Assembly (NCBI RefSeq): GCF_021654575.1
Contig: NZ_AP024488.1
Location: 2,937,501 to 3,001,500, forward strand
From: Desulfoluna limicola
Lineage (GTDB): Bacteria; Desulfobacterota; Desulfobacteria; Desulfobacterales; Desulfolunaceae
Reading direction: 5' to 3'
DNA length: 64,000 nt
A program made the translations under genes and the position numbers. Shown piece after piece: positions 45,843 to 54,273 of the stretch (the stretch's first letter is position 1; the number at the start of each line of letters is the position of its first letter). Below the pieces are notes generated by a model, which did no database searches, was not told the DNA's origin, and saw only the letters and a program-made list of their open reading frames with translations.

Positions 45843-46834
45843 GGCACCCTCAAAAATCGTGTGTTCCTCAACATGACAGACAACAGAAGCAGGCCCAGGG
45901 CGATGAGAAGCGGGGTGGTGTAATACTCCCTGTACTCCGTCCAGGAGGTGACCTCCACCTCGCTCTTCTCCATGCGATCAATGGTGGCCCAAATTTTCGA
46001 TAGGGCCTCTGCATCCTCGGCCCTGAAGTAGAGCCCCCCCGTCTTCTTCGCTATCTCTTTCAGGATGCCCTCGTCCATGGAGACCTCCTGATAGACATAG
46101 CGCTTGCCAAAGAGCGGGTGATCCACAAGGAAGGGAACCTTCCCCCTGGTGCCGACTCCAATGGTATAGACCTTCACGCCCCTTTCGGCAGCCAACCCTG
46201 CGGAGATGGATGGGGAGAGCTCGCCGGCGGTGTTCTCGCCGTCGGTTAAAAGGACGATGATGTTGGACGTGCTCTCGATGTCTTCGAGCCGCTTGAGCGA
46301 GATGCCCAGGGCATCGCCAATGGCTGTCTGCTCACCTGCGGCACCGATCGCCACCTCATCGAGGATGGAGGAGATGGTAGTGTAGTCCCGGGTCAGGGGA
46401 ATCTGGGTAAAGGCCTCGGTGCCGAAGACCACAAGGCCGATCCGATCCCCGCTTCTTCCCGCAACAAACCGGTCCACAACCGTCTTCACAGCCACGAGGC
46501 GATCCACGACCTTGTCGTCCTGCTTGAAATCAAGGGCCGCCATACTGCCCGAGGTGTCCAGGGCAATGACGATGTTGACCCCAGCCGTCTTCACCGTGCT
46601 GTGTTCAATCCCCAGCCGGGGCCTTGCCAGGGCCACGATCATCAAAAGAAGTGCCAGCATCATGCACAAAGGCACAAGCTTGGCCCCCAAGACCGCCCAG
46701 GAGCGCCCCACAAGGGAAAATGGCGCCGTGGAGGAGACCCGAAGCGCAGGGGCCTCCCTGCGCCGCCTCACCCACCCGAGCAACGGGAAAACCAGAAGTA
46801 GAATAAACGCCCAGGGCGTTCCGAACTCAAACAT
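45839..46834 (-). CDS. batA: BatA VWA-domain membrane protein
   Basis: 331 residues: two N-terminal membrane helices (about 8-22, 50-70), a VWA domain (about 86-290) with complete MIDAS D93-T-S95-G-S97 and a T in LTDGENTAG, and a C-terminal helix (about 306-322). It should act with BatB at the inner membrane, probably as a MoxR-controlled chaperone-like complex. The upstream gap of 337 bases is filled with repeats, unusual inside this otherwise overlapping operon. Confidence 0.92.
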   Translation of the reverse strand: MFEFGTPWAFILLLVFPLLGWVRRRREAPALRVSSTAPFSLVGRSWAVLGAKLVPLCMMLALLLMIVALARPRLGIEHSTVKTAGVNIVIALDTSGSMAALDFKQDDKVVDRLVAVKTVVDRFVAGRSGDRIGLVVFGTEAFTQIPLTRDYTTISSILDEVAIGAAGEQTAIGDALGISLKRLEDIESTSNIIVLLTDGENTAGELSPSISAGLAAERGVKVYTIGVGTRGKVPFLVDHPLFGKRYVYQEVSMDEGILKEIAKKTGGLYFRAEDAEALSKIWATIDRMEKSEVEVTSWTEYREYYTTPLLIALGLLLLSVMLRNTRFLRVP

Positions 46835-47171
46835 TTAAAAGATACCTCCGGCGGGTCGCTTATTGAAAAAAGATCCGCAAAAACGTTCCAGGTGCATCAG
46901 AACCTGTTACCTCGTGACTTGGCGACAGGTTCTGATGCATAAAATTGAGTACTCTCTACCCACAGAGTCCTGTGCATTGCCTCAGAGTCTGTCCCGAGGC
47001 CACGGACCATGGAATGCCACACTCCGGTGCGGCTCTTTTTGCCGGGGGATTGCCCCACTGTCGCAGCAGAGCGCAGCACGACCGAAGGGACACCCCTGCC
47101 CGCGAATATAGATCGATATCCACTATTTCATCTTACACACCATGGAATCACGACCGGGTTGCAAGGTGCCC
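46835..47171. other. Repeat-filled gap inside the bat operon
   Basis: Contains the short repeat seen at 41251 (46849-46889: CCTCCGGCGGGTCGC ... CCGCAAAAACGTTCC), then a perfect 13-bp inverted repeat GCATCAGAACCTG/CAGGTTCTGATGC (46894-46906 with 46926-46938), and E-family sequence from about 47160. No gene is visible. On the transcribed (minus) strand no T tract follows the hairpin, so it need not terminate the operon. Confidence 0.55.
46894..46938. repeat. 13-bp perfect inverted repeat upstream of batA
   Basis: GCATCAGAACCTG and CAGGTTCTGATGC around a 19-base spacer, about 60 bases upstream of the batA start. Could be an RNA hairpin in the bat transcript or a protein binding site. Confidence 0.55.
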
Positions 47172-47193
47172 TCACCTTGCCGCCGGAGGCTCG
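47160..47193 (-). repeat. E-repeat end overlapping a coding region
   Basis: GCAAGGTGCCCTCACCTTGC followed by CGCCGGAGGC. Read on the minus strand, GCCTCCGGCGGCAAGGTGA supplies the last codons (E-P-P-A-A-R) and the stop of the DUF4381-like gene. The repeat has evidently replaced or extended the gene end. Confidence 0.6.
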
Positions 47194-47858
47194 TTTTTGT
47201 CCCCCTGTCCTTCCGCTTCTTTTTGAGGTGCTGTCTCCGCCACAAAGCAGCGTATGGCAGAAAAATCCTCCACCATGGCGTTGTGGTCAGGGGCGGCCCC
47301 TGCAAACTTCACGGGCTCGGCGTGGGTAAAGAGGGTGGACACGCGTTTCTTCTGCTCGGCGGTGACCGGAAGGTCAGGCAGCTTGGGAAGCAGCTCTTCG
47401 GCGGTCATCTCCGGGGCATTGAGACCGAAACGCCCTTTGAGGTAATGCTTGGTTGCTTCGGAGAGCTCGAAGTAAAAGGCCTTTCCATCGCGGCTCATGA
47501 GGGGTTCGATTCGAGCCAGGGCCATGTTGGCCAGAACGTCCGGGGGCTGAATGATCTCGGCGGCTTTTTTGATCCCCTGCTTGCGGCGGAACCAGAGCCA
47601 GAGGCCCACAAGGACCAGCAGCGAAACCCCGGCGGCGATCCCACCGAAGAGCATCGCCTTTTTCACGCCGGAGGAAAGCCCCGTAAACAATGGTGGGGCG
47701 ATATCATGGATATCGGTCATGGGGGCCTGTTCCATGGCTTGCTGAGGCATGGATGGCGCCAGCGGAGCCTGGGATGCCTCATCGGCATACAGGGGGGCTG
47801 CCAAAAGAAACAGGGTCATCAAAACACATGAGTTAAGCCTGTGCACCAGGTGTTTCAT
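47172..47858 (-). CDS. DUF4381-like membrane protein of the Bat operon
   Basis: 228 residues: signal peptide (LMTLFLLAAPLYADE), a Pro/Met-rich linker, one membrane helix (about 69-89), then a cytoplasmic domain with FYFELSEATKHYLKGRFG (about 128-145), a signature of the small membrane proteins found between DUF58 and VWA genes in MoxR operons. Its ATG shares one base with the DUF58 stop (TAATG). The last six codons and stop lie inside an E repeat, so the original C-terminus may have differed. Confidence 0.78.
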   Translation of the reverse strand: MKHLVHRLNSCVLMTLFLLAAPLYADEASQAPLAPSMPQQAMEQAPMTDIHDIAPPLFTGLSSGVKKAMLFGGIAAGVSLLVLVGLWLWFRRKQGIKKAAEIIQPPDVLANMALARIEPLMSRDGKAFYFELSEATKHYLKGRFGLNAPEMTAEELLPKLPDLPVTAEQKKRVSTLFTHAEPVKFAGAAPDHNAMVEDFSAIRCFVAETAPQKEAEGQGDKNEPPAAR

Positions 47859-48736
47859 TACCTTCGCCTCCCTTCCCGCCAGGTAAAGTACCGGGTGAGG
47901 GCATCGGTGGTGGAGGCTTCGGTGGAAAGATCGATGATGTCCACCCCGGCGCGCTTCATTTCATCCATGATATCCGTCTTCTCCGCAAGCTTGACCTGCC
48001 TTACTTTCTCTCGGGTTTGCCGATCCGAAAGGTCGAGGATCACGGACTGGCCCGTTTCAAAATCCCGAGCTGTCAAAAGGCCCGCTTCGGGCAACTGAAA
48101 ATCACCGGGGTCGGACAACAGAATGGAGATCAGCTCGTGCTTTCTCCCCACGAGCCGTAAGGTCCGCGTGCAGGGTTCGGCCAGAAAATCGGAGATGACG
48201 AAGCTCACCGTGCGCTTGCGGCAGACCCTTGCCAGGAATGCCACGGCTTCATCGATGTCGGTTCCCCGGGACTCAGGCTTAAAGGTAAAAATTTCCCGAA
48301 TCACGCGCCATATGTGGGCCGTGCCGTTTTTAGGCGGAATGTACTGCTCCACCTTGTCGGTGAAGAAGATCGCTCCAACCTTATCTCCGTTTTTGATGGC
48401 GTTGAAGGCCAGCACCGAGGCCACTTCCGCGGCTTTGTCCACCTTGAGGTTGTCACCGGTGCCGAAGAAACCCGAGCGGCTCATATCGATAAGGAGCATC
48501 ACCACCATTTCACGTTCTTCGCGAAACTGCTTGATAAAAGGGCGTCCCATGCGGGCGGAGACTTTCCAGTCGATGCTGCGGATCTCATCACCGGGAGAGT
48601 ACTCGCGCACTTCCTCGAACTCCATGCCCGCCCCCTTGAAAACGGAGCGATAGTGCCCCGCCATCATGGTATCGGCCATACGCCGGCTTCGAATATGGAT
48701 CCGTTTGATCTTTTTCAGAACCTCGGCCGGAAGCAT
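47858..48736 (-). CDS. DUF58 protein of the MoxR operon
   Basis: 292 residues. The DUF58 block is clear: FEEVREYSPGDEIRSIDWK (about 39-57) followed by ARMGRPFIKQFREERE, then a VWA-like fold with LLIDMSRSG as degenerate MIDAS. The ATG at 48736 sits one base after the moxR stop (TGATATG) with GAGGTG upstream; an in-frame start further upstream overlaps moxR and is unlikely. Such proteins are functional partners of MoxR ATPases. Soluble, cytoplasmic face. Confidence 0.92.
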   Translation of the reverse strand: MLPAEVLKKIKRIHIRSRRMADTMMAGHYRSVFKGAGMEFEEVREYSPGDEIRSIDWKVSARMGRPFIKQFREEREMVVMLLIDMSRSGFFGTGDNLKVDKAAEVASVLAFNAIKNGDKVGAIFFTDKVEQYIPPKNGTAHIWRVIREIFTFKPESRGTDIDEAVAFLARVCRKRTVSFVISDFLAEPCTRTLRLVGRKHELISILLSDPGDFQLPEAGLLTARDFETGQSVILDLSDRQTREKVRQVKLAEKTDIMDEMKRAGVDIIDLSTEASTTDALTRYFTWREGRRR

Positions 48737-48737
48737 A

Positions 48738-49715
48738 TCAGGGCACCTCCACCCTCTCAAAGAGCCGCTCGATGATGGCGTCTGTCGTAATATCTTCGGC
48801 TTCCGCTTCATAGGAGGGGATAATGCGATGACGCAGCACATCCGGGGCGACCTGCTTCACATCCTGGGGAGTCACATAGGTGCGCCCCTGGAGAAAGGCC
48901 CAGGCGCGCGCTGCAAGGCTTAAGAAGATGGTGGCTCGGGGGGAGGCACCGTAGCGAACCCAGGCTGCCAGATCCTCATCCACCTTTTCGGGCTCTCGGG
49001 TGGCACAGACCAACTCCACGATGTAGTCCCTGAGCTTCTCATCCATATAGATGGTATGGATGAGATCAAAGATTTCGGAAAGATCCGAGGGGTTGATGAC
49101 GGGCTGAATCGCCTCCGGGGCTTCAAACCCCACGCGGCGCATGATCTCCTTCTCTTCGGACTTGCTGGGGTAGTCCACAAGGAGCTTGAACATGAATCGG
49201 TCCACCTGTGCCTCGGGCAAGGGATAGGTCCCTTCCTGCTCAATGGGGTTCTGGGTGGCGAGGACCAGGAAAGGCTCCGGCAGGCCAAAGGTCTCATCGC
49301 CAATGGTCACCTGGCGCTCCTGCATCGCTTCCAGAAGGGCCGACTGCACCTTGGAAGGGGCCCTGTTGATCTCATCGGCAAGAATAATGTTATGAAACAA
49401 AGGGCCTTTGCGGGTGACGAAATCAGAGGACTGGGGGCGATATATTTCGGTTCCCACCAGGTCGGCAGGCAGAAGATCCGGGGTGAACTGTATCCGCTTG
49501 AACACGGCATCCACGGCGTCTGCCACGGCCATGACCGCGCTGGTCTTGGCAAGTCCCGGCACGCCCTCAATGAGAATGTGCCCGCGGGTGAAGAGCCCCA
49601 TGAGAAGCCCGTCCACCAATTTTGTCTGACCCACAAGCACCTTGCCGATCTCCTGGCGTACGGCGTTGATCCGACCATGCGCCTCTTCCACTCTTGCTTT
49701 GAGTTCTTCCATCAT
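48738..49715 (-). CDS. moxR: MoxR-family AAA+ ATPase
   Basis: 325 residues with Walker A GVPGLAKTS (51-59), Walker B/sensor region IILADEINRAPSKVQSALLEAMQE, sensor 1 in LATQNPIEQEGTYPLPEAQ and a C-terminal lid domain (ASPRATIFL). A typical MoxR length. It uses ATP to remodel or activate partner proteins, probably the VWA proteins of the same operon. Two ATGs are adjacent; the second (49712) is slightly better spaced from GGAG. First gene of the seven-gene bat operon. Confidence 0.95.
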   Translation of the reverse strand: MMEELKARVEEAHGRINAVRQEIGKVLVGQTKLVDGLLMGLFTRGHILIEGVPGLAKTSAVMAVADAVDAVFKRIQFTPDLLPADLVGTEIYRPQSSDFVTRKGPLFHNIILADEINRAPSKVQSALLEAMQERQVTIGDETFGLPEPFLVLATQNPIEQEGTYPLPEAQVDRFMFKLLVDYPSKSEEKEIMRRVGFEAPEAIQPVINPSDLSEIFDLIHTIYMDEKLRDYIVELVCATREPEKVDEDLAAWVRYGASPRATIFLSLAARAWAFLQGRTYVTPQDVKQVAPDVLRHRIIPSYEAEAEDITTDAIIERLFERVEVP

Positions 49716-50033
49716 TATCTCCAGTCTGTTCAGACATCATATGTAACCCGAGGTGAGCCACCTCGAAAACGGGTATGCAAATGCTCCCATACTGTATGGC
49801 AAAGGGCTTATCAATTGACGTTCACCGGAAGAGCACCAGTGCCATGGTGGGAGTGCCACGCAACGAGAAAACCGCTCCCACGATTTGTCTTTTGAAGACG
49901 TACCACGAAGGCTCTGAGATGCCCGTCCTTTCACGCACAGGCTAAAAAGATATAATCATTTTGACCACAGGTTTCAAGGGAAACAAAACGGCGTCTGCGA
50001 GTAAGCCACATTGTTCACTGTCCAGCCTCACAG

Positions 50034-50069
50034 AAAAAAACCGCATATTCACCAGAGGCGAACATGCGG
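50034..50069 (-). terminator. Terminator for the cytochrome P460 gene
   Basis: Minus strand: CCGCATGTTC, nine-base loop, GAATATGCGG (one mismatch) and then seven T. It lies about 280 bases past the cytochrome stop, beyond the E element. Confidence 0.75.
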
Positions 50070-50134
50070 TCAGTGTATGCCAGCATACTGAAACAGACCA
50101 AATGACTTCTTTGTAATGTTACTCCTTTTGCAAC

Positions 50135-50306
50135 TATTCAGTATGCCTCCGGCGGGTCGCTTTTTGAAAAAGCTCCGCAAAGGGGCTGATGCGTATGATC
50201 ACAGGCAGAGTTGGTTAAGCCGGAATCAATTTCAAAACCTGTTTATCAAACTTTTCAAAAGTTTGGCTCCCGGCAGGGCCGCCGGAGGCAATCTTGAGCT
50301 GAATAG
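50135..50306 (-). repeat. E-family element with outer inverted ends
   Basis: Begins CTATTCAG (50135-50142), then GCCTCCGGCGGG, and ends GCCGCCGGAGGC plus GAGCTGAATAG (50296-50306). Interior CAAAACCTGTTTATCAAAC, CTTTTCAAAAGTTTGGC matches the reverse complement of the copy at 51441. 172 nt. Confidence 0.82.
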
Positions 50307-50351
50307 CCATCCCTTTTTTTATAAAAACCGGAAGATACTCAGGCTGTTGGC

Positions 50352-50840
50352 TTACTTACCCACTCCGAAATCATGAACCATGATGTAATCATTATCCGCA
50401 AGAGAGGCGTGGCAATTGATGCATCCCTGGGGCCTGCCATACGTCTCTGCAACGCCTTTGGGAGAGTACTTCACCCAGTACCAGTCTCCGGCCTCCGGGT
50501 TGTACCCCCTCACCTTGTACATGACGGTCACAGCCTTGAGGTCTTTGCCCATCTCGTCGCCATAGTTCTCCTTAACGATAAGGGTGCCGTACTGAGCCGG
50601 TGCTGTCATGGAGTAAAGGCCCCGCTTGTTCACATAAACCTTATGATAAGGTCCATGAGGTGCCGCCCCGGATTGAAGGCCCTCGTGATCCCCCCAGAAC
50701 CCCCATGTATCATAGGCGGACTCATGAGTAATAAACCGCCAGAGCTTATCGGGATTGGGCGCAGGCATCATGGCGTTGACCACTCCGATTCCGATAAACA
50801 TCAACACGGCCACCGCGGCCAGGATCCATCGTGTCTTCAT
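50352..50840 (-). CDS. Periplasmic cytochrome P460-type protein
   Basis: 162 residues. An N-terminal hydrophobic segment (about 5-24) acts as signal or anchor. One c-type haem motif CINCH lies near residue 140, in the C-terminal position typical of the cytochrome P460 family (hydroxylamine/NO oxidation or related). The family's haem-crosslinking Lys cannot be assigned with certainty. The ATG at 50840 has GGAGAG upstream. A single-gene unit with its own terminator. Substrate unknown; NO detoxification is one possibility. Confidence 0.85.
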   Translation of the reverse strand: MKTRWILAAVAVLMFIGIGVVNAMMPAPNPDKLWRFITHESAYDTWGFWGDHEGLQSGAAPHGPYHKVYVNKRGLYSMTAPAQYGTLIVKENYGDEMGKDLKAVTVMYKVRGYNPEAGDWYWVKYSPKGVAETYGRPQGCINCHASLADNDYIMVHDFGVGK

Positions 50841-50920
50841 GGCGTCTCTCCCTCTCATGGTGTGGGTTTATATATCGGCTATTCCTTGCATGGAGTCACT
50901 GTTGAGAATACGGGATCATA

Positions 50921-51019
50921 TTAACCCGGCGGTTAAATGCATAAATGTCGAGGGGCAGTATCACCCCGATAATTGATGACATCTCTTTCACCCTTGGCTT
51001 GTATAGTTCGTTGCCGGGT
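50921..51019 (+). repeat. D-family element, intact copy
   Basis: 99 nt from TTAACCCGGC to GTTGCCGGGT; the two ends are inverted repeats. Nearly identical to the copy at 40003-40101, with differences at four positions by eye. It also contains a TTAACC/GGTTAA mini-palindrome at its left end. Confidence 0.85.
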
Positions 51020-51440
51020 AAATATGATGGTGTCGGCTTCATTGAAAGTGCGATACACATGAAGGACAGACCTGTGTTGAGGCAAGGCAAACAACGGGAT
51101 ACAACCTGTTGAGTATCCATGACATTTCATTTAAAACACTATACAACATCCAACCAAACTTGAACAGTCCCGGACACCCCACACAGGGGGTGGGCCCGCC
51201 TCTGGAAGACCAGGGCGAGGGAAGGCATCTCCCTGTTTCAAGCCCACTTCACCCGTTTCACCTTCGCAAGACATGCCCATGACGACTTTGCCGTCGGGGT
51301 CATCGAACCCGGAACCCAGGGTTCCCCCATGGCCACTCCGTTCGAGAGTACCGACGCTGAACACCTTCTTGCCACCGCAGCAATTTTGTTCAAGACCCAA
51401 CGAGACGTTTGCGTCTACACAGACCACAGAAATAAACATG

Positions 51441-51631
51441 GCCTCCGGCGGCCCTGCCGGGGGACAAACTTTTGAAAGGCTTGATAAACAGGTTTTTATA
51501 CATGATTCCAGTTTAACATCGAATCAAAGGCGAATGTGATTTGCTCCGAGGAACGAGGGGCGAAGCGCATTCGTAACCTGCGTTCAAGGTGGGTTTTGCT
51601 GCAGTGGCTTCGTCACCTTGCCGCCGGAGGC
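51441..51631 (+). repeat. E-family element, full copy
   Basis: GCCTCCGGCGGC (51441-51452) and GCCGCCGGAGGC (51620-51631) bound the unit. Inside: CCTGCCGGGGGACAAACTTT, GCTTGATAAACAGGTTTTT, a variable stretch, GCGAATGTGATTTGCTCCG, AGGAACGAGGGGCGAAGCGC, and a CAAGGTGG/TCACCTTG hairpin enlarged by about 20 bases. Confidence 0.85.
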
Positions 51632-51685
51632 ATGTTTTTCCGAACGTTAACCATAGAAGGCATTTTTTAAAAGGAAAAATCAGGT

Positions 51686-52378
51686 ATGTCGGAATCGGTA
51701 CGAAGGGGTTTTGTCGCCAATCTGCCCGTGGCGGCCAGTGTGGGCGCCTATGGAAGTGTGCTGGGCGTTCTTGCGGCCCAGAAAGGGCTTGGCTGGTTGG
51801 CGCTGGCGTTGATGAACATCTCTGTCTTTGCAGGCTCGGCGCAGTTCGTCATGGTGGAGATGTGGGGGACCCCCCTGCCCATAGTTGAAATGACCATGGC
51901 GGTGATGGTGATCAACCTGCGATACATGTTGATCGGAGCCTCCCTGCGGCCCCTGTTTGCTGGCAAGAGCCTCGGCCACAAGGTTGCCCGCATGCACCTG
52001 GTGGCCGATGAGAACTGGGCCGTGACCATGGCCGAGTACCGACGGTGCGGAACGGACACGGGGTTCCTCCTGGGAGGCGGGCTCTGCGTGGTCACGGCCT
52101 GGAGCGCCGGAACCCTGATCGGGCACCGCTTGGGCGCCTTCGTCACCCACCCGGAGGCGTTTGCCCTCGACTTTGCCTTTGTGGCTGTCTTCACAGCTTT
52201 GGCCGCCAGCCTTTTTGAAGGCAGGCGGGACATTCTGCCCTGGCTCGTTGCCGCCGCCACCGCCATTGCAACGGAGTGTGTCTTCCCCGGCAAGTGGTAC
52301 ATCATCACCGGCGGCATGGCCGGCGCACTGGTCGCCATGCTCTCCCAACCCGAAAGGGAGGTGGCCCATGCATCCTGA
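51686..52378 (+). CDS. azlC: AzlC branched-chain amino acid exporter, large subunit
   Basis: 230 residues, about six to eight hydrophobic segments. The family pattern is clear: GSVLGVLAAQKGL near 25, ISVFAGSAQFV near 46-56, INLRYMLIGASL near 75. Together with AzlD it exports branched-chain amino acids or analogues across the inner membrane. AAGGAAAA precedes the ATG. Its last 11 bases overlap the azlD start. Confidence 0.94.
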   Translation: MSESVRRGFVANLPVAASVGAYGSVLGVLAAQKGLGWLALALMNISVFAGSAQFVMVEMWGTPLPIVEMTMAVMVINLRYMLIGASLRPLFAGKSLGHKVARMHLVADENWAVTMAEYRRCGTDTGFLLGGGLCVVTAWSAGTLIGHRLGAFVTHPEAFALDFAFVAVFTALAASLFEGRRDILPWLVAAATAIATECVFPGKWYIITGGMAGALVAMLSQPEREVAHAS

Positions 52379-52676
52379 TCTCTCCGTGGCCATCGCCATC
52401 TTTCTTGCGGCCATCGCGACCTACAGCCTGCGCATCGGCGGCCTGCTTCTGGCCGATCGCCTGCCCGACGCCGGCCCATTCAAGCGGTTTATGGACGCCC
52501 TGCCCGGCACCATCCTCGTCTCCCTGGTGGCCCCGGGCATCATCCAGGCCGGCCCCTGGGGCATGGTCGCCACCGTCCTGGTTATCCTGACCGCCCTCAA
52601 AAGCAAGAACGCCTTTTTTGCCATGCTGGTCGGCATGATCGTGGTGGCAGTCAGCCGGGCCCTATCGGGGTTGTAA
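52368..52676 (+). CDS. azlD: AzlD exporter, small subunit
   Basis: 102 residues with about four hydrophobic segments, the usual AzlD size, including ATYSLRIGGLLLADRLP and the late SKNAFFAMLVGM. GGAGGTGG lies seven bases before the ATG, inside the azlC reading frame. It pairs with AzlC. An E element in reverse orientation follows directly. Confidence 0.93.
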   Translation: MHPDLSVAIAIFLAAIATYSLRIGGLLLADRLPDAGPFKRFMDALPGTILVSLVAPGIIQAGPWGMVATVLVILTALKSKNAFFAMLVGMIVVAVSRALSGL

Positions 52677-52685
52677 GTCAACAGA

Positions 52686-52835
52686 GCCTCCGGCGGCAAG
52701 GTGTGCCACCTTGAAAGCAGGTTGCGAATGCGCTTTTGATTCAAGAACCACTATGAATCATTTTTAAAAACCTGTTTTTCAAACCCAGCACATAAAATTG
52801 GCAAAAGTTTGGCCCCCGGCAGGGCCGCCGGAGGC
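52686..52835 (-). repeat. E-family element, reverse orientation
   Basis: Bounded by GCCTCCGGCGGC (52686-52697) and GCCGCCGGAGGC (52824-52835). AAGGTGTGCCACCTTGAAAG, GGTTGCGAATGCGC, AAACCTGTTTTTCAAACC and AAAAGTTTGGCCCCCGGC are reverse complements of modules in the copy at 35446. It fills the whole gap between azlD and the convergent aldehyde dehydrogenase gene. Confidence 0.85.
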
Positions 52836-52859
52836 AACAGTAGGCTGAGTCCTTTCACG

Positions 52860-54242
52860 TCATCGGTGGTGAATCACGATCATTTTTTCCTGGGTCATCT
52901 CCCGCATGGTGTACCCGATCCCCCCTGTACCCAGTCCACTGAGCCGCCTGCCGCCGAAGGGCATCCAGTCCACCCGGAAGGCGGTGTGATCGTTGATCAT
53001 GACAGATGAGGCATCGAGGTGACGGGCCGCCATCATGGCGGTGTCGATGTCGTGGGTAAACACCGAGGCCTGGAAGGCCATCTTGACGCTGTTCGCCCTA
53101 CGTATCGCCTCGCCGATGGTCTCGCACGGGTAAATACAGATCACCGGACCGAAGATCTCTTCGGTGGAGACCTTGGCCGTATCCGGGGGCTCCATGAGAA
53201 TTGTGGGGGCATAGGTGGATTCCGCCACTTTGGTGCCACCGCACAAGACCTTCCCACCGGCTTTCACAGCCTCCTTCACCCAGTCATGCACCCGGTCCGC
53301 CTCCCCTGACCGGATCAGGGGCCCCACATCCGTGTTGCCGTCTGCGGGGTCTCCCACGGCCAGGGTCGATGCGGCCTGGGCCATCTTGGCGGCAAGTTCG
53401 GCTGCAATGCCCTTCATGGCGAAGACACGCTGAACCGACACACAGACTTGGCCGGCGTGGTAAAAGCCCCCTTTCATCAGGGGTGGCACGAGAAGGTCCA
53501 GATCGGCATCCTCCCCCACAATGACCGGAGCCACCCCGCCATGCTCCAGGCCGCACCGGGTTCCCGGAGCCAGCATGCTTCGGAGCCACCACCCCACCCT
53601 GGCAGATCCGACAAAGCTGAGGTAAGCCACCCGTTCATCCGTGGCCAATGCCTCGGCATCCGATCGGCTGAGGAGCGCCACCTGGCACCAGGCCTCGGGA
53701 AGGCCGTTTTTATGCAACAAATCCACCAGGGCAATGCAGGACAAAGGGGTCTTCATGGCAGGTTTCACGATCACGGGACAGCCGGTGGCCACGGCCGGAA
53801 TCACCTGATGGACAATGAGGTTTAACGGATGGTTGAACGCACTCACAGCCACCACCACGCCGATGGGTTCCCGGGTCGTCATGGCAAGACGCCTTGCCGA
53901 GGCTGGATTCAGCCCCATGGGGATCTCCTGTCCCCCCATCCTTCCCATCTCAGCTGCGGCCAACTCAATGCCTTCAATGGCCCGTGCCACCTCTACCCTG
54001 GCATCGATCAGGGGCTTGCCCCCCTCCTTTACGATGGTCAGGGCAAACGCCTCGCGGTTTTCCTTAAGCTCGGCAGCGGTCTTGAGAAGGATGTCCCTGC
54101 GCTCCCACGCAGGCAGCCAGGCTTTGCTGTTTTGAAGGACGCCCGTGGCTTTTTTCAACAGCTCTTCCACAAGCTCGGCACCACCCAAATGAAACGTTTC
54201 CAGGGTACTTCCATCCCAGGGGGATCGCACATCCACTCTCAT
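52860..54242 (-). CDS. Aldehyde dehydrogenase family protein
   Basis: 460 residues of the NAD(P)-dependent ALDH superfamily. Catalytic Cys is in HAGQVCVSVQRVF (about residue 265); the general-base Glu is in GLEHGGVAPVIV; the Asn of SAFNHPLN is present, and the C-terminal FGGRRLSGLGTGG matches. The length is at the short end. The ATG at 54242 has AAGGAGG; a GTG 15 bases earlier is less likely. It lies 253 bases after the acetolactate-synthase-like gene on the same strand with an E repeat between. Substrate is not determined; an aldehyde made by the thiamine-diphosphate enzyme is possible. Confidence 0.9.
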   Translation of the reverse strand: MRVDVRSPWDGSTLETFHLGGAELVEELLKKATGVLQNSKAWLPAWERRDILLKTAAELKENREAFALTIVKEGGKPLIDARVEVARAIEGIELAAAEMGRMGGQEIPMGLNPASARRLAMTTREPIGVVVAVSAFNHPLNLIVHQVIPAVATGCPVIVKPAMKTPLSCIALVDLLHKNGLPEAWCQVALLSRSDAEALATDERVAYLSFVGSARVGWWLRSMLAPGTRCGLEHGGVAPVIVGEDADLDLLVPPLMKGGFYHAGQVCVSVQRVFAMKGIAAELAAKMAQAASTLAVGDPADGNTDVGPLIRSGEADRVHDWVKEAVKAGGKVLCGGTKVAESTYAPTILMEPPDTAKVSTEEIFGPVICIYPCETIGEAIRRANSVKMAFQASVFTHDIDTAMMAARHLDASSVMINDHTAFRVDWMPFGGRRLSGLGTGGIGYTMREMTQEKMIVIHHR

Positions 54243-54273
54243 ACCAGCCTCCTTCACGTTAAATTTAAACAGC

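Larger units (their letters stand above)
49716..50351. other. Intergenic region with terminator and E element
   Basis: From left: the moxR ribosome site and likely promoter, a partial E repeat (49748-49790, CCCGAGGTGAGCCACCTCG and GGGTATGCAAATGC), the terminator at 50034-50069 and a full E element at 50135-50306. No coding frame is convincing. Confidence 0.55.
50841..51685. other. Gene-free stretch with D and E elements
   Basis: 845 bases with no convincing gene. D element at 50921-51019, a stretch 51030-51430 without recognised features, then the E element at 51441-51631. AAGGAAAA at 51670 is the azlC ribosome site. Confidence 0.6.

Noticed and set aside
50135..52835. Composite transposon formed by the E elements around azlCD
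   Set aside because: No transposase gene lies between or next to the copies, the copies differ in their inner modules, and azlCD looks like an ordinary resident gene pair.
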